Part shown: positions 46,866 to 56,604 of the stretch, piece after piece | How positions within the stretch are numbered: the first letter of the stretch is position 1 | Layout: each line of letters starts with the position of its first letter | Origin: Budorcas taxicolor | Taxonomy: Eukaryota; Chordata; Mammalia; Artiodactyla; Bovidae | Assembly (NCBI RefSeq): GCF_023091745.1 | Contig: NC_068913.1 | Coordinates: 30,882,501 to 30,946,500 of the forward strand | DNA: 64,000 nucleotides | Direction of reading: 5' to 3' | Program-made: the position numbers and the translations under genes | Notes under the pieces: generated by a model | Databases searched by the model: none | Told to the model about the DNA's origin: nothing | The model's input: the letters and a program-made list of their open reading frames with translations, nothing else

Positions 46866-47480
46866 TTTTTATTTATTTTTTTTAGTATCAGTTATTTTGT
46901 TAGGTTTATGTAAGAAATTTAAAACACCAGTTTGTGGGAATAAACTCCATTTGGGAGACAAAATGCAGAGCAGAGATAGCCCTGGAGCTGAGAAACACCT
47001 TTGGTTTTTGGCAGAATTTTCGAGTCCACGGCCTTCTGATTAGCTTGGAGCTGCTCGGTAAACTCTTATTTCTCCTTCTCTGTGAGGATCTTGTCTTCCT
47101 GGTGCCTGAGCTTAAGAAGTTTTTGTTCTTTGAAGTAAGCATGAGTGAGATGCTTTGGGCTTTTCACACTGCTGATGAAGATGGTGATGACAAATTTCTG
47201 GTGTGTTCTATGCAGAGAAACTAGATTGAAGATCAGAGGTCCAGTCACAAGCAGCAGGTCACTATCCAGTTTCTTCAGGAAAATCACTCTCATTGCTGTA
47301 AGGATGGTCAAAATGGTCCTAAGACTGATGCTAACTCAGAATTTTCTAACATGCTGACTGAAGAGATTTTTGTTATCTGTGGCCCACTAGCTTTCCAGGA
47401 ACATCTTCAGGAGGATAATATTTGGGTGTTTTGAGAAGTTTAATTACTCAAGTACCATCATTCTTGTCATTACCAACTGG
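46866..47480 (-). pseudogene. RPL6: RPL6 processed pseudogene, 5'-truncated
   Basis: On the minus strand, about 560 bp correspond to the C-terminal two thirds of ribosomal protein L6, a large-subunit ribosomal protein. Recognisable protein blocks in order: KPV-G-DKN near 47470, YYPPEDVPGKL near 47400, FLKKLDSDLLLVTGPL near 47270, RTHQKFVI near 47210, VKSPKHLTHAYFK near 47160, and NGVYSHKLVF followed by a stop at 46919-46921. No introns are present where the parent gene has several. A short 3' UTR remnant is followed by a poly-A tract (T-rich on the + strand, 46866-46884). These are the marks of an L1-made retrocopy. The copy lacks the N-terminal third, has an in-frame deletion of about four codons after KFVI, and has a Tyr-to-stop change after EKEK (near 47066), so it is dead. 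I found no clear target duplication. Confidence 0.93.
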
Positions 47481-47598
47481 AAAGAGTGCCTATGAATTTT
47501 ATATATAATTTAGGAAAGAGAGTGAGAATTTACATAATTTAAATAACATGCCTACGTCTATCATGGAACTGTATGGCATAAAACTTTGAAGAACTTCT

Positions 47599-47994
47599 GT
47601 GCTGTGCTGTGCTTAGTCACTCAGTTGAATCCTGTGAAACTAGACACCTCTGAATACTAACCACTCTTTCAGATGGTCCAGGGGTGGCTGCAGGGTATGA
47701 AATTTTCTATTAAAAACAACTTCAGTGAAACAGGTAAGTCAATAGTAAAGGGGAGTGTAAAGTTTTGAGAGTTGATTCATTAATGTGCTGTGCTTAGTTT
47801 CTAAGTCATGTCCAACTCTTTTTGACCCCAGGCTGCAGCCCACCAGGCTCCTTCATCCCTGGGGATTCTCCAGGCAAGAATACTGGAGTGGGTCACCATG
47901 CCCTTTTCCAGGGGATCTTCCCAACCCAGGGATAGAACCCATGTCTTCCCGCCTTACAGTCAGATTCCTTACTGTCTGAGTCACCAGGGAAGCC
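47599..47994 (-). mobile_element. Composite SINE insertion (Bov-tA plus 150-bp flank plus SINE tail)
   Basis: On the minus strand the order is: full Bov-tA (47994-47784), about 150 bp of non-SINE sequence (47783-47635), and a short second Bov-tA-type terminus (GACTAAGCACAGCACAGCAC, about 47625-47599). The outer flanks share AAGAACTTCT (47589-47598 and 47999-48008), so the whole block looks like one insertion. The 150-bp middle plus the SINE recur at 53462-53822. Confidence 0.85.
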
Positions 47995-48009
47995 ATCAAA
48001 GAACTTCTA

Positions 48010-48244
48010 GTTTGAGCTTGAAAAAAAAAAAAAAAGATACATGGGGCAGTAAGAAGGAAAAACAAAAATAGAACTCGCTTCCCCCAAAACCAGAGATTCC
48101 TGCTGAAAATTGCTATCATTCTCATTATTCTTAATCTCATCAACTAATATTTACTTTATTTTGCAGTTTACACAGTGTATTTTGGATTGCACAAAATAAG
48201 CCTATACATAACAGGGAAGTTGGCAAACATTTTGTTCTTATGAT
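48010..48244. other. Non-coding with A tract
   Basis: A run of about 15 A residues lies at 48021-48035. Nothing else is recognised. Confidence 0.4.
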
Positions 48245-48335
48245 GATACTGTTAAATCAGACAGGTTAAGTTTGTTGGCCAAGGTCAAATAACCAGTAAA
48301 TGGCAGACTAAGACTTGCACCAATACTTCCTAACA
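48245..48335 (-). mobile_element. MIR core, reverse
   Basis: GACAGGTTAAGTTTGTTGGCCAAGGTCAAATAACCAGTAAATGGCAGA is the antisense MIR core with substitutions. Confidence 0.7.
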
Positions 48336-48339
48336 GTTA

Positions 48340-48868
48340 AAATTACACTGAGATGATAAGAATTGAGTAATAGTTGAATGACTTGCCACAAGGGGGAATC
48401 CCTTTAATTTAGTGCCACTTTTATGAAATAATTGTAGCACAGGGGGAATGAAAAGCAAGGCAGAATGAGACAAACTTTCTAGAGACAGAATCCATTTCAA
48501 AAGAAAGATAAAAAGAGTTCAGCAGCTTCTTGTACAGTACTAGTCAAAACAAATGCACTTTTCCAACATCTCTCACTTTCATTCCTCTGCAAAGTATTGG
48601 TATGAGGTGACAGAGAAACTTGAAGAAAAAGTCTTCAATATGGATTGGTTCAATGAATGAGGGGTTAAAAACCTCAACAGAAAGAGGAAAAGACTAATAA
48701 TTAAAGAATTTCAATGATTTATTGGGACTCATTCTTATAATCAGAGCAGCAAACGAATTGTCTAACGTATGGGTAGAGAAAGGATAATTTTAGGTTGCTA
48801 AATAGTCCGGGATTGCAAATAACCAAGTTAACCCATTTCCTTGAACTCATTCATTTATTAATTACATT
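48340..48868. other. AT-rich non-coding, nothing recognised
   Basis: About 530 bp with no recognised element. Confidence 0.4.
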
Positions 48869-48920
48869 TCTAGCTAACTGAATAATCATCATCCAGAGAG
48901 CTTATAAAAATAAATATTCC

Positions 48921-49169
48921 AGGCTTCCCTGGTGGCTCAGTGGTAAAGAATCCACCTGTCAATGTAGGAGACAGGGGTTTGACCCCTGATCGGGAAGATC
49001 CCACATGCCAAGGAGCAAATAAGCCTATGGGCCACAACTATTGAGCCTGTGCTCTAGAGCCTGGGAGTTGCAACTACTGAGTCCATTTGCTCCAACTATT
49101 GAAGCACGCATGCCCCAGAACCCATGCTCTGCAACAAAAGAAGCAGCCACTATAATGAGAAGCCCCGGG
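48921..49169 (+). mobile_element. tRNA-headed CHR-like SINE
   Basis: A Bov-tA-like tRNA-Glu head (GGCTTCCCTGGTGGCTCAGT; GGTTTGACCC) leads into a different body (CCACAACTATTGAGCCTGTG, GTTGCAACTACTGAGTCCAT, CAACAAAAGAAGCAGCCACT). This is the body of CHR-type cetartiodactyl SINEs. It joins L1 3' sequence directly at about 49169. Confidence 0.85.
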
Positions 49170-49318
49170 TGCTGTGACAACCTAGAGGGCTGGGATGGGG
49201 TGGGAGGTAGGAGGGAGGCACAAGAAGGAGGGGACATATGTATATCTATGGCTGATCCAAGTTGATTTTTGGCAGAAACCAACACAATATTGTAACTATC
49301 CTTCATAAAAATAAATAA
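49170..49318 (+). mobile_element. L1 3' end fused to the CHR-like SINE
   Basis: TGCTGTGACAACCTAGAGGG, then GGATGGGGTGGGAGGTAGGAGG, then the word GACATATGTATATCTATGGC and an AATAAATAAATT tail: the 3' UTR of a ruminant-lineage L1. No spacer separates it from the SINE. Confidence 0.9.
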
Positions 49319-49419
49319 ATTAAGAAAAAAGTGGGGTGAGATCCAATAATCCACATTTTTAAGTTAGCACTTGAGATGATTGTAATGTGCTGCTATATTT
49401 GGCAACCACTTGACTCCAC

Positions 49420-50045
49420 AGTACAATACTTGTACAGAAGTTACAAGACATTTTCAAATAATTTATTTTTGATAAAGCATTATTCAATTACTGTGACATT
49501 TCTGGGAGTTGTGGGAGTTAGAGGAACACTAAGTATCTGTCCATCTTGTGTCCCACACCCACTTCCTCACACAGACATAACTAAATACATTTACCCCTGT
49601 GTCTGAATTCTCTATTCATTTCCACATCCTATCTATCCTGGACACTCTCTGTTTCCATAGAAAGCCCATCAATACTCTGGCCTTACAGCTTCTGAATTTC
49701 CTCAGTATCAGCAACTTCCGTCATTATTCCACTGCTCTATAGACATTTGTGCTGCCTGGAATGGAAATAAACAACCCCAAAATTGCTTTCAGCAGCTCAA
49801 TGTGAACCCCACCCTTCACAACCCTTTGAGCCTAGGGACTTTAGCCTCCAGCGCTAAAGGAGTCTGTAGTCAACCTTCATGCAAAGGCTCCGAGGTCCCT
49901 AATAACATAATGTTCAAGTTTGTACTCTGTTCTAATCTGTACTAGAATCAATGGAAAATGGCTTTTACAGCTAGAAGCACCACACTGATATGCAAATATC
50001 TACTGGGGCAACATTGTAAACTATTATTAACGAAGCTAGCATTTT
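49420..50045. other. Non-coding, nothing recognised
   Basis: About 620 bp, somewhat less AT-rich, with no recognised element. The 76-codon frame 49376-49606 has no motif. Confidence 0.4.
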
Positions 50046-50049
50046 AGGA

Positions 50050-50275
50050 TGGAAGAAACATTATTAGAAATCCATTATTCTGAATCCTGGCTCTCTCAGG
50101 ATTCTGATTCAGTAATTCTAGAATAGGATCCAGGAACCTACATTTTTATATTGGGTTGGCCAAAAAGTTTGTTCAGGATTTTTTCTGTACAACGTTACAT
50201 AAAAACCCAAAGGAACTTTTTGCCAATCCAACACATTGTATACTGATCACATTCAAGAAATCTTAACCTGAAGAT
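50050..50275. mobile_element. MER5-like element split by a mariner-like MITE
   Basis: GATTCTGATTCAGTAATTCTAGAATAGGATCCAGGAACCTACATTTTTA (50101-50148) is MER5-type wording. The right part after 50234 is short and weaker. Confidence 0.45.
50151..50233. mobile_element. 83-bp mariner-like MITE
   Basis: TTGGGTTGGCCAAAAAGTT (50151-50169) is inverted at the other end as AACTTTTTGCCAATCCAACA (50214-50233). The centre is a short loop. This is the structure of the ruminant mariner-type MITE. The left flank is TA; the right TA appears mutated to CA. Confidence 0.88.
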
Positions 50276-50279
50276 TTAA

Positions 50280-51735
50280 AAGCAGATAATCTAGAGTAGA
50301 TACTATAGATATAAGAAATACCTGAAAGTTTGACAAATAAACAGGAGAAAGTATGACAGATATCCTTTGAATAATAGGTTTTGAAAGATGTACCTAACTA
50401 GAGAGACTATAGGGAATAAAGTGAAGGACTTGAGAGAAGGCAGTTCACAACAGAAAAGGAGAGAAGGGGAATAAAGAAAACCTTAGTCTTCATGTAACAA
50501 GGCTCCTCAACACTGACTTTGCTTTTGGGCAGGAGTGCGTGGAGATGGAGTTTCGGGAAACAGTGTCTCCCAACTACAGATTAGTCTCTTTCACACACAG
50601 AGATGGACCAGGAGAGAAGGAAAAATGTCATAATATTCTCATGGAATGATACAAAGAACTCTGGCCAATATGCAAAGAACTAAGAGATAAAACAGAACTC
50701 AAACAAGATTTTCAACACAAAAGACCAAAGCTGGAAAACTTCCATGTGTGTCTTTGCTATCTCTAGGTACTGAGAGAATTATGAATGCTTTCTCTGCCCC
50801 ACTGTTATTGTTCACAATAATTCCCTGAAGTACTCTCATGTACCAAAGGGATCATATTCAGAATTAGAAAATGATTCAGTAATTTCATTTTAAGTCTTTT
50901 CCAAAAGTCTATTCAATTCCTAGACTCTTTGTACTTGCAAAAACTGAATTTGCCTACCAGATAAAATGTTTTTTCTTAGTTCTCTAAAACATTAGTTACT
51001 TTCCAATCAGAAGACAGAAACTACACAGTATCTGAAAGAGGGAAAGGGAATTGCTTAAAGGTCAGGGGGTGGGTATGTGGACTCTAAGGGATACTCAGTG
51101 CTACCAAGGGAGAGTACTCAAGGAAAGGACAAACTTGGAGGGAAAGACTCCTTCCTCAAAGCCAGGACTCAGATCTCACTACAGAGGGTACAGTTGAATC
51201 CCACTGTCTGTTGGAAAAGTTGGCTGGGTTATTTCAACCCAACAGGGTTGCTGAGAAGCTACAAGTTTAGCTTATTATTGACTCACTGGAAAGCCAGTTT
51301 GGGTTCTATCTGGGCTCATAGAAAGTCACCTGGAAGTAGCAGGGGTGTGAGAAAGGGTCACTGATGATTCACGGGGAAACAAGCTGGTGAATCCATAGCA
51401 CTTGCTAGCTGCCCTTAGGAGTGCCATCAAACTTACTGCTGGAAACCACCCAAGATGGGGTTGGTGTGGAGGGAGGCTGGGGAGGTGCCACTTGCTGTTT
51501 GATGCTAGAACACCACTGAAAAAAGCCGATTCACTCTTCAGGAGTTCAACTAAATGAGTACACCTGAACCTGGAAGAAGGCCACTCTCTCCTCTATTGTC
51601 CCCTCAACACTCTGTATTGCAGTGTTCAACCAGGCCCACTTTTATCACAGAGTAGAAGGAAAAAAAGGACGAATTTGGAGCTGAGGGGCAATAAACATAA
51701 CTGGCCTATGTGCCTATTAACTAAATAAATATTTT
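50280..51735. other. Unassigned stretch; 95-codon frame
   Basis: No named element. The frame 51077-51364 lies in a more GC-rich part (51000-51680) whose wording hints at an old interspersed repeat I cannot name. No domain is seen. Confidence 0.3.
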
Positions 51736-51740
51736 TCTTT

Positions 51741-51902
51741 TCTAAAGGATATTTTTCCTTTTTTTTCTTTTCTTTTTCTTTTTCTTTTTTTTATTTTATT
51801 TTTTTTAATTTTAAAATCTTTAATTCTTACATGTGTTCCCAAACATGAACCCCCCCTCCCACCTCCCTCCCCATAACATCTCTGTGGGTCATCCCCATTA
51901 CA
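51741..51902 (-). mobile_element. Ruminant L1 3' end, reverse
   Basis: A long TTTTC-rich tract (antisense of an expanded A-rich tail) is followed by AATTTTAAAATCTTTAATTC, then CCAAACATGAACCCCCCCTC, the antisense of a ruminant L1 3' UTR. Only about 160 bp of the element are present. Confidence 0.88.
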
Positions 51903-51904
51903 TT

Positions 51905-52335
51905 AATATATTTATGGTGTGTGTATATACATATATATATCCTTGGAGAAGGGAATGGCTACCCATATTCAACATATGGAAAAATATCATTTTCTTGAGA
52001 ACTAAGTAAAGAAAATGTTATCTGATTCAGTAAAGGACAACTTTTGTACTTTCCTCAGTGTGTTCCAGTTTTTAATCTACCAAATACTACACTATCAGAA
52101 AACAAGTAGCTCCTATTAGTGACCATTTATGCCTGAGCCTCACTCAAATACAGAATAACTAGAAGTGGGATCCAGGCGTGGGTTTGTTTTTTTTTTTCTT
52201 CAAAAGCTTCCAGGTGATTATATGTTGTTAAGAACCAGTACTCATCATTTTATGCCAGAAATGTAGAAATCAACCCAACACCTTTACTTCCTCATCCCCT
52301 GCCCTCAGCTAATACATCACTGAAAACCATATGAT
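51905..52335. other. Non-coding; small SINE-like scrap
   Basis: A short Bov-tA-like word (TTGGAGAAGGGAATGGCTACCCA) lies at 51943-51965. Nothing else is recognised. Confidence 0.35.
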
Positions 52336-52339
52336 TTAT

Positions 52340-52740
52340 TAATCTCTTCACATTATACCCACAATACTGCTGCTTCCTACTCCAGGTCCCCATCATCCGT
52401 TACATGGATTAATGTAACAGTCTCCTTGTGGCCTCCATCTTCTCTTGTCCATCTCTAAGCAATTCTACTAAGAAATGGATTTTGGCTGTAGTGTCCCTGC
52501 CACTTCAGACTCTTGTTTTACTTTTTTACCTGGCTTATTCCTATTTATCATATCAAGTTCTAGTTCAAAAATTAACTTTTCTTTCTCCAGAAAACCTCCC
52601 CAAATTCTTAAACTAGATTCATTTAGCCCAGCTCCATTATTCATTACTATAGTATCTTAAATGTTTAACTTATTGCATTATCATAATGAGTCAAATAATA
52701 ATTTATGTAATTATTTGGTTAATTTTGACTTACTAGACTT
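52340..52740 (+). mobile_element. L2 LINE 3' region, forward
   Basis: GGATTAATGTAACAGTCTCCTTGTGGCCTCC near 52405, CAAGTTCTAGTTCAAAAATTAAC near 52556 and CCAGAAAACCTCCCCAAATTC near 52588 follow the L2 order. Confidence 0.6.
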
Positions 52741-52929
52741 GAAGGGTAAAACTGATGAGAATAATAATGATAAATGTGGAGAAAGAAAAAAGGTTCCAAG
52801 CATCTGGATTTATGCTTTTACATATAAATCATAATGAGAGCAAACAATGAACATTTAGTGTATTTAATTAGCACACTATCTACAATACCCCTTTTAAGCC
52901 TCACAACAGTTTTAACAAGTGCATGTATT

Positions 52930-53175
52930 CACTCATTCATCCAACAATCTGCAAAGTGCTACATGTGCAAAAATTTAAGACCACATTTCTTAAAATGTGC
53001 TAAGAGAATGTGAAACACAAGTTGACCTGGACACTTACTTAAAATGCAGATTTGGCTGCTTTATCTTGAAACTACTTCATTAGGCTCAGTGAGGATAGGG
53101 CCTGGGTATCCATGTCATTAATAAGTTCCACAGGTAATTAGTATTTAGCTTAAGTTTAATGAAGCCCTGTTCTAG
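52930..53175. mobile_element. MER5-like element with upstream flank
   Basis: ACTTAAAATGCAGATTTGGCTGC near 53038 and TCCACAGGTAATTAGTATTTAG near 53128 are MER5-like. The left 60 bp plus the first part recur near 54.2-54.55 kb. Confidence 0.5.
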
Positions 53176-53271
53176 GAAAAGATTAAAACAAAGGTGTTAC
53201 ACCATCCAGACTGAGGGCAGGAGAAGTGGGCAATAGAGGATGAGACAGCTGACTCAATAATGAAAGACAGA

Positions 53272-53345
53272 GAAGCCTGATGCATGCTGCAGTCCATGGG
53301 GTCGCAAAGAGTCAGACACGACTTGGCAACTGAACAACAACAACA
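53272..53345 (+). mobile_element. Bov-tA/BovB-type 3' terminal scrap
   Basis: GCTGCAGTCCATGGGGTCGC through GACACGACTTGGCAACTGAA, then a CAACAACAACA tail. Confidence 0.8.
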
Positions 53346-53461
53346 TGTCATCTATATATAGACACCTGGACCCCCTTCCTATACCTACTGATTCCTATAC
53401 CTACAATTTCCATTGGGTTGAGCCTAACAAGTGTAATTATTTTAAATTCTACAAATGATTA

Positions 53462-53822
53462 TGAAACTAGACAACTCTGAATACTAACCACTCTTTTAAA
53501 TGGTCCACGGGTAGCTGCAGGATATGGAATTTTGTATTAAAAACAACTTCAGTGAAACAAGATAAAGCAATAGTAAAGGTGAGTTAAAATTTCGAGAGTT
53601 CATTCATTAATGTGCTGTGCTTAGTCACTCAGTCATGTCCGACTCTTTGCATCCCCATGGACTGTAGCCCACCAGGCTCCTTTGTCCATGGGGATTATTC
53701 AGGCAAGAATACTTAAGTGGGTTGTCATACCCTCTTCCAGAGGATCTTCCCAACCTAGGGATCAAACCCAGGTCTCCTGCATTGCAGGCCAATTCTTAAC
53801 CATCTGAGACACTGGGGAAGCC
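53462..53822 (-). mobile_element. Bov-tA plus 150-bp flank, second copy of the 47.6-kb unit
   Basis: A full reverse Bov-tA (53610-53822) plus the same 3'-flanking 148 bp (53462-53609) as at 47635-47994. The non-SINE parts share long identical words, for example TCTGAATACTAACCACTCTT and TTAAAAACAACTTCAGTGAA. Unlike the 47.6-kb copy there is no second SINE terminus and no evident outer target duplication, so this could be the source locus. Confidence 0.9.
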
Positions 53823-53829
53823 CCAACTG

Positions 53830-54190
53830 CTTTGTTTTCTCAAAAGCTTGAAAAATACTCCCTAGTCTACCATAGGGAATACCAGCTTTAAACAAGTTAT
53901 GAATCAGTGAATACTGCAATACCATCATCACCCTTACATTATGCACAGAGAGATGTGATACTGCCCAAGATAAACATGGTTCAAGAAGATTGATGTGGCC
54001 ATTGTGGCCAAGGAACCATGGGACTCTTTGTAAGAGAGAATGTGGCTAAAACCTTAAGATACTAGATGGTTTCTTGGAACTGTGTCTATTTGCAATGGAA
54101 ACCTGCCTAGTTACAGATATTTTTGAAGACAATTTAATCTCTCACAGTCTAGAGTAGAAATACTAAAGAGAAAAGGGGAAGTGAAATTAT
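53830..54190. other. Non-coding, nothing recognised
   Basis: About 360 bp with no recognised element. Confidence 0.4.
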
Positions 54191-54231
54191 TTATTTATTC
54201 ATTTACTAAACAATTTACACAGTGCTATATG

Positions 54232-54471
54232 CTTTGGCCACCTCATGCAAAGAGTTGACTCATTGGAAAAGATTCTGATGCTGGGAGGGACTAGGGGCAG
54301 GAGGAGAAGGGGACGACAGAGGATGAGATGGCTGGATGGCGTCACCGACTCAATGGATGTGAGTCTGAGTAAACTCCGGGAGTTGGTGATGGACAGGGAG
54401 GCCTGGCATGCTGCAATTCATGGGGTCGCAGAGTCGGACACGACTGAGCGACTGAACTGAACTGAACTGAT
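54232..54471 (+). mobile_element. BovB 3' end, forward
   Basis: TTGGCCACCTCATGCAAAGAG through AAACTCCGGGAGTTGGTGATG to the terminal AACTGAACTGAACTGA repeats. It is 5'-truncated to 240 bp. ATATGC at 54226-54231 and 54471-54476 is a possible short target duplication. The 71-codon frame is BovB RT C-terminal remnant or read-through, not a gene. Confidence 0.95.
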
Positions 54472-54475
54472 ATGC

Positions 54476-54600
54476 ACAAAAGAATTAGGGCCACATTTCT
54501 CAAAGTGTGGTATGAGATTCTGACACACAAATTCACCAGGACCCGAGAGAAGTTTAATGAAAATGAATCAAAAAGGGTATTTTCAAAATGAAGATGACTT
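54476..54600. mobile_element. MER5-like fragment
   Basis: GGGCCACATTTCTCAAAGTGTGG near 54488 is a typical hAT-MITE terminus. The rest is diverged. Confidence 0.45.
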
Positions 54601-54639
54601 CTGAAACTTATCTGTAATCTTTTTTTCTGTTTGAATTAA

Positions 54640-55020
54640 TAATAATCACAGCTTACACTTAACATTTATTATATATACTGAGGACTTTAACATACATAAT
54701 CTCATTGAAGCTTCATAACAATTTCATGAGATAAATGCTATTATTCTTCATGCATTCATTCATTCATTCAACAAATGTTCAAAATATATTGACCACAACC
54801 ACTCTAGTCAACATTGTCTAATGAATGGGAATGGAACTATGAAAAAATAGTCACGTTCCCTGCTGCTGTAAAGACAAATAAAATATGCTTATTCAATAAA
54901 TGTGCAAACTGAAGGCTCTGGGCACTGAGATTTAAACAGGTTATACAATGGTCTCAAGTTCAGAAGCAATAAGATGTAGAACCACAATCTGAACAACTAA
55001 CAAGTTAATTGCAGGGCCAC
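54640..55020 (-). mobile_element. MIR SINE, reverse, interrupted by L2-like sequence
   Basis: ATCTCATTGAAGCTTCATAAC near 54698 and the later words GATTTAAACAGGTTATACAATGG and AGAACCACAATCTGAAC near 54976 are the two sides of a reversed MIR. The middle (CATTCATTCATTCATTCAACAAATG, about 54755-54875) is antisense L2 terminus. Confidence 0.6.
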
Positions 55021-55021
55021 T

Positions 55022-55800
55022 GTGCCTTATATGTTCAAGTACCAAAACTAATTTAGGTCTAACTATGTGAAATTGCCATATTTATAGAGGAAAACATCAA
55101 ATTTTGACTATTGCATATGCATCAATTTATACTCATATACTTTTCCATACATCTTAGTTCTTTTTTTCATTCTCAATAACTCTTCCTTCAGAGTTGTTTA
55201 TGGCTGTTGATGACTCACACAGCAAATTTGAGAACTAAGCCTGATTTAAGGAAATTTATATTACTAGAAATTTGACAGGCCAGACGGCACTGCAGTTTGA
55301 TGATGACTTGGTCCTTTTGAATTGTGAAATGTGGTCTGCTGTAGCCAACTAAGGGAATGGAGATAGCCTCAAACAGTTTAAAAGCAATAAATCACTGTGT
55401 AGAGAAGACTTGTTTATTTACTGCTGGCTATTTTGCCTCATTCTCAACACAATATAGGTCAAATAATACCATATAGACTAAGATAAAGACCAATTCATGG
55501 CAGGTTTCTTGTACATGCTTGAAGTTTTTGGTTTTCTTTTTGTTTTCAATGAGCATAGTCGACAACACTAAGTCAAGATATTTGTGACATATAACACAGT
55601 TCAGTATCAGGGATAACATGGCAATACTGTTCTCTGAATTAGAAATAAAGTTATGTGTTTTGTGGGTCAAAATAACCTGTTAAGAGAATTCTAAAACATT
55701 TTAAAGGCCATTGTCTTCTAACAACTCAAAGAGTTCTCTAAATAATTATGTAAAAATATACATATAAACATTTACATTTCTCTTCAAATATTTACCTCTC
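55022..55800. other. AT-rich non-coding, nothing recognised
   Basis: About 780 bp without a recognised element. The 80-codon reverse frame has no motif. Confidence 0.4.
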
Positions 55801-55804
55801 CAGT

Positions 55805-56015
55805 TGAGGGTTTCTCAATCTTGTCACTATTAACATATTGGGTCAGGAAATTCTTCGTTGTGTGTGTGTCAGGGTGGGGAGCTGGTCTGTGTATTTTAGG
55901 ACAGTCACAATATCCTTGGCCTCTGCCAATAATATTCTCTCAGATATAATAATGAAAATAGTCTCCAGATATTGCTGATTATATCAGGGGCAAAACTGCC
56001 CCCATTAGACAACTA
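55805..56015 (-). mobile_element. MER20 hAT MITE, reverse
   Basis: GGGTTTCTCAATCTTGTCAC, then AAATTCTTCGTTGTGTGTG, then GTCTCCAGATATTGC, then CAGGGGCAAAACTGCCCCC: the full antisense MER20 layout. A (CTG)6 run at 56022-56040 follows directly. Confidence 0.8.
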
Positions 56016-56144
56016 CTACTCTTGCTGCTGCTGCTGCTGCAGACATAGAGATAGATAAACATAGGAGCATACTGTGATATGGAGACATGAATCTGTGTCT
56101 AAGTATGGAAATGGTGAAGACTGTCTTTGTGTGGGTCATAAGGT

Positions 56145-56360
56145 ACAGTGGTTAAGAATAGCCAGAATCACACTGTGAATAGCCAGAAGTTCACACTGTG
56201 AACCTAACTTCTACCACATATTAGCTTTGAGATCTTTCAAACGATGGTAACAATAGGATTTCAAATATTTATGAACATTTAGAAAGAAAAGCATTTAAAG
56301 CACTTGACATATTGCTGAGCACTCAGTAAATACTCAGCAACTGTCAAGTCTTATTATCTT
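56145..56360 (+). mobile_element. MIR SINE, forward, with small tandem duplication
   Basis: GTGGTTAAGAATAGCCAGA, then CTTCTACCACATATTAGCTTTGAGATC, then GAGCACTCAGTAAATACTCAGCAA. The words AATAGCCAGA and TCACACTGTG are each present twice in tandem at about 56157-56200. Confidence 0.75.
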
Positions 56361-56462
56361 AGAAGATCCAGCTAACAACCCTGCTCTCTCTGTATTAAAT
56401 ATAGATACACATAAATATTATACAAGTATTTGCATATGCAGCTATACATGTATATACATATA

Positions 56463-56600
56463 TGGAGAAGGAAATGGCAACCCACTCCAGTGTTCTTGCC
56501 TGGAAAATCCCAAGGACTGGGGAGCCTGGTGGGCTGCCCTCTATGGGGTCGCACAGAGTCGGACACGACTAAAGTGACTTAGCAGCAGCAGCAGCAGCAT
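56463..56600 (+). mobile_element. BOV-A monomer with AGC tail
   Basis: GGAGAAGGAAATGGCAACCC through GGTCGCACAGAGTCGGACAC to a CAGCAGCAGCAGCAGCA tail. This is the second half of a BOV-A2 or a 5'-truncated Bov-tA. Confidence 0.92.
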
Positions 56601-56604
56601 GGCA

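Larger units (their letters stand above)
48870..49415. mobile_element. MER5A-like MITE split by a SINE-L1 composite
   Basis: The left piece (AATCATCATCCAGAGAGCTTATAAAAATAAATATTCC, near 48885-48920) and the right piece (ATCCACATTTTTAAGTTAGCACTTGAGATGATTGTAATGTGC, near 49350-49391) are the two halves of a MER5A-type hAT element. All of 48921-49318 was inserted between them. Confidence 0.65.

Noticed and set aside
46934..47357. Forward-strand frames over the RPL6 region
   Set aside because: They are antisense shadows of the minus-strand RPL6 retrocopy.
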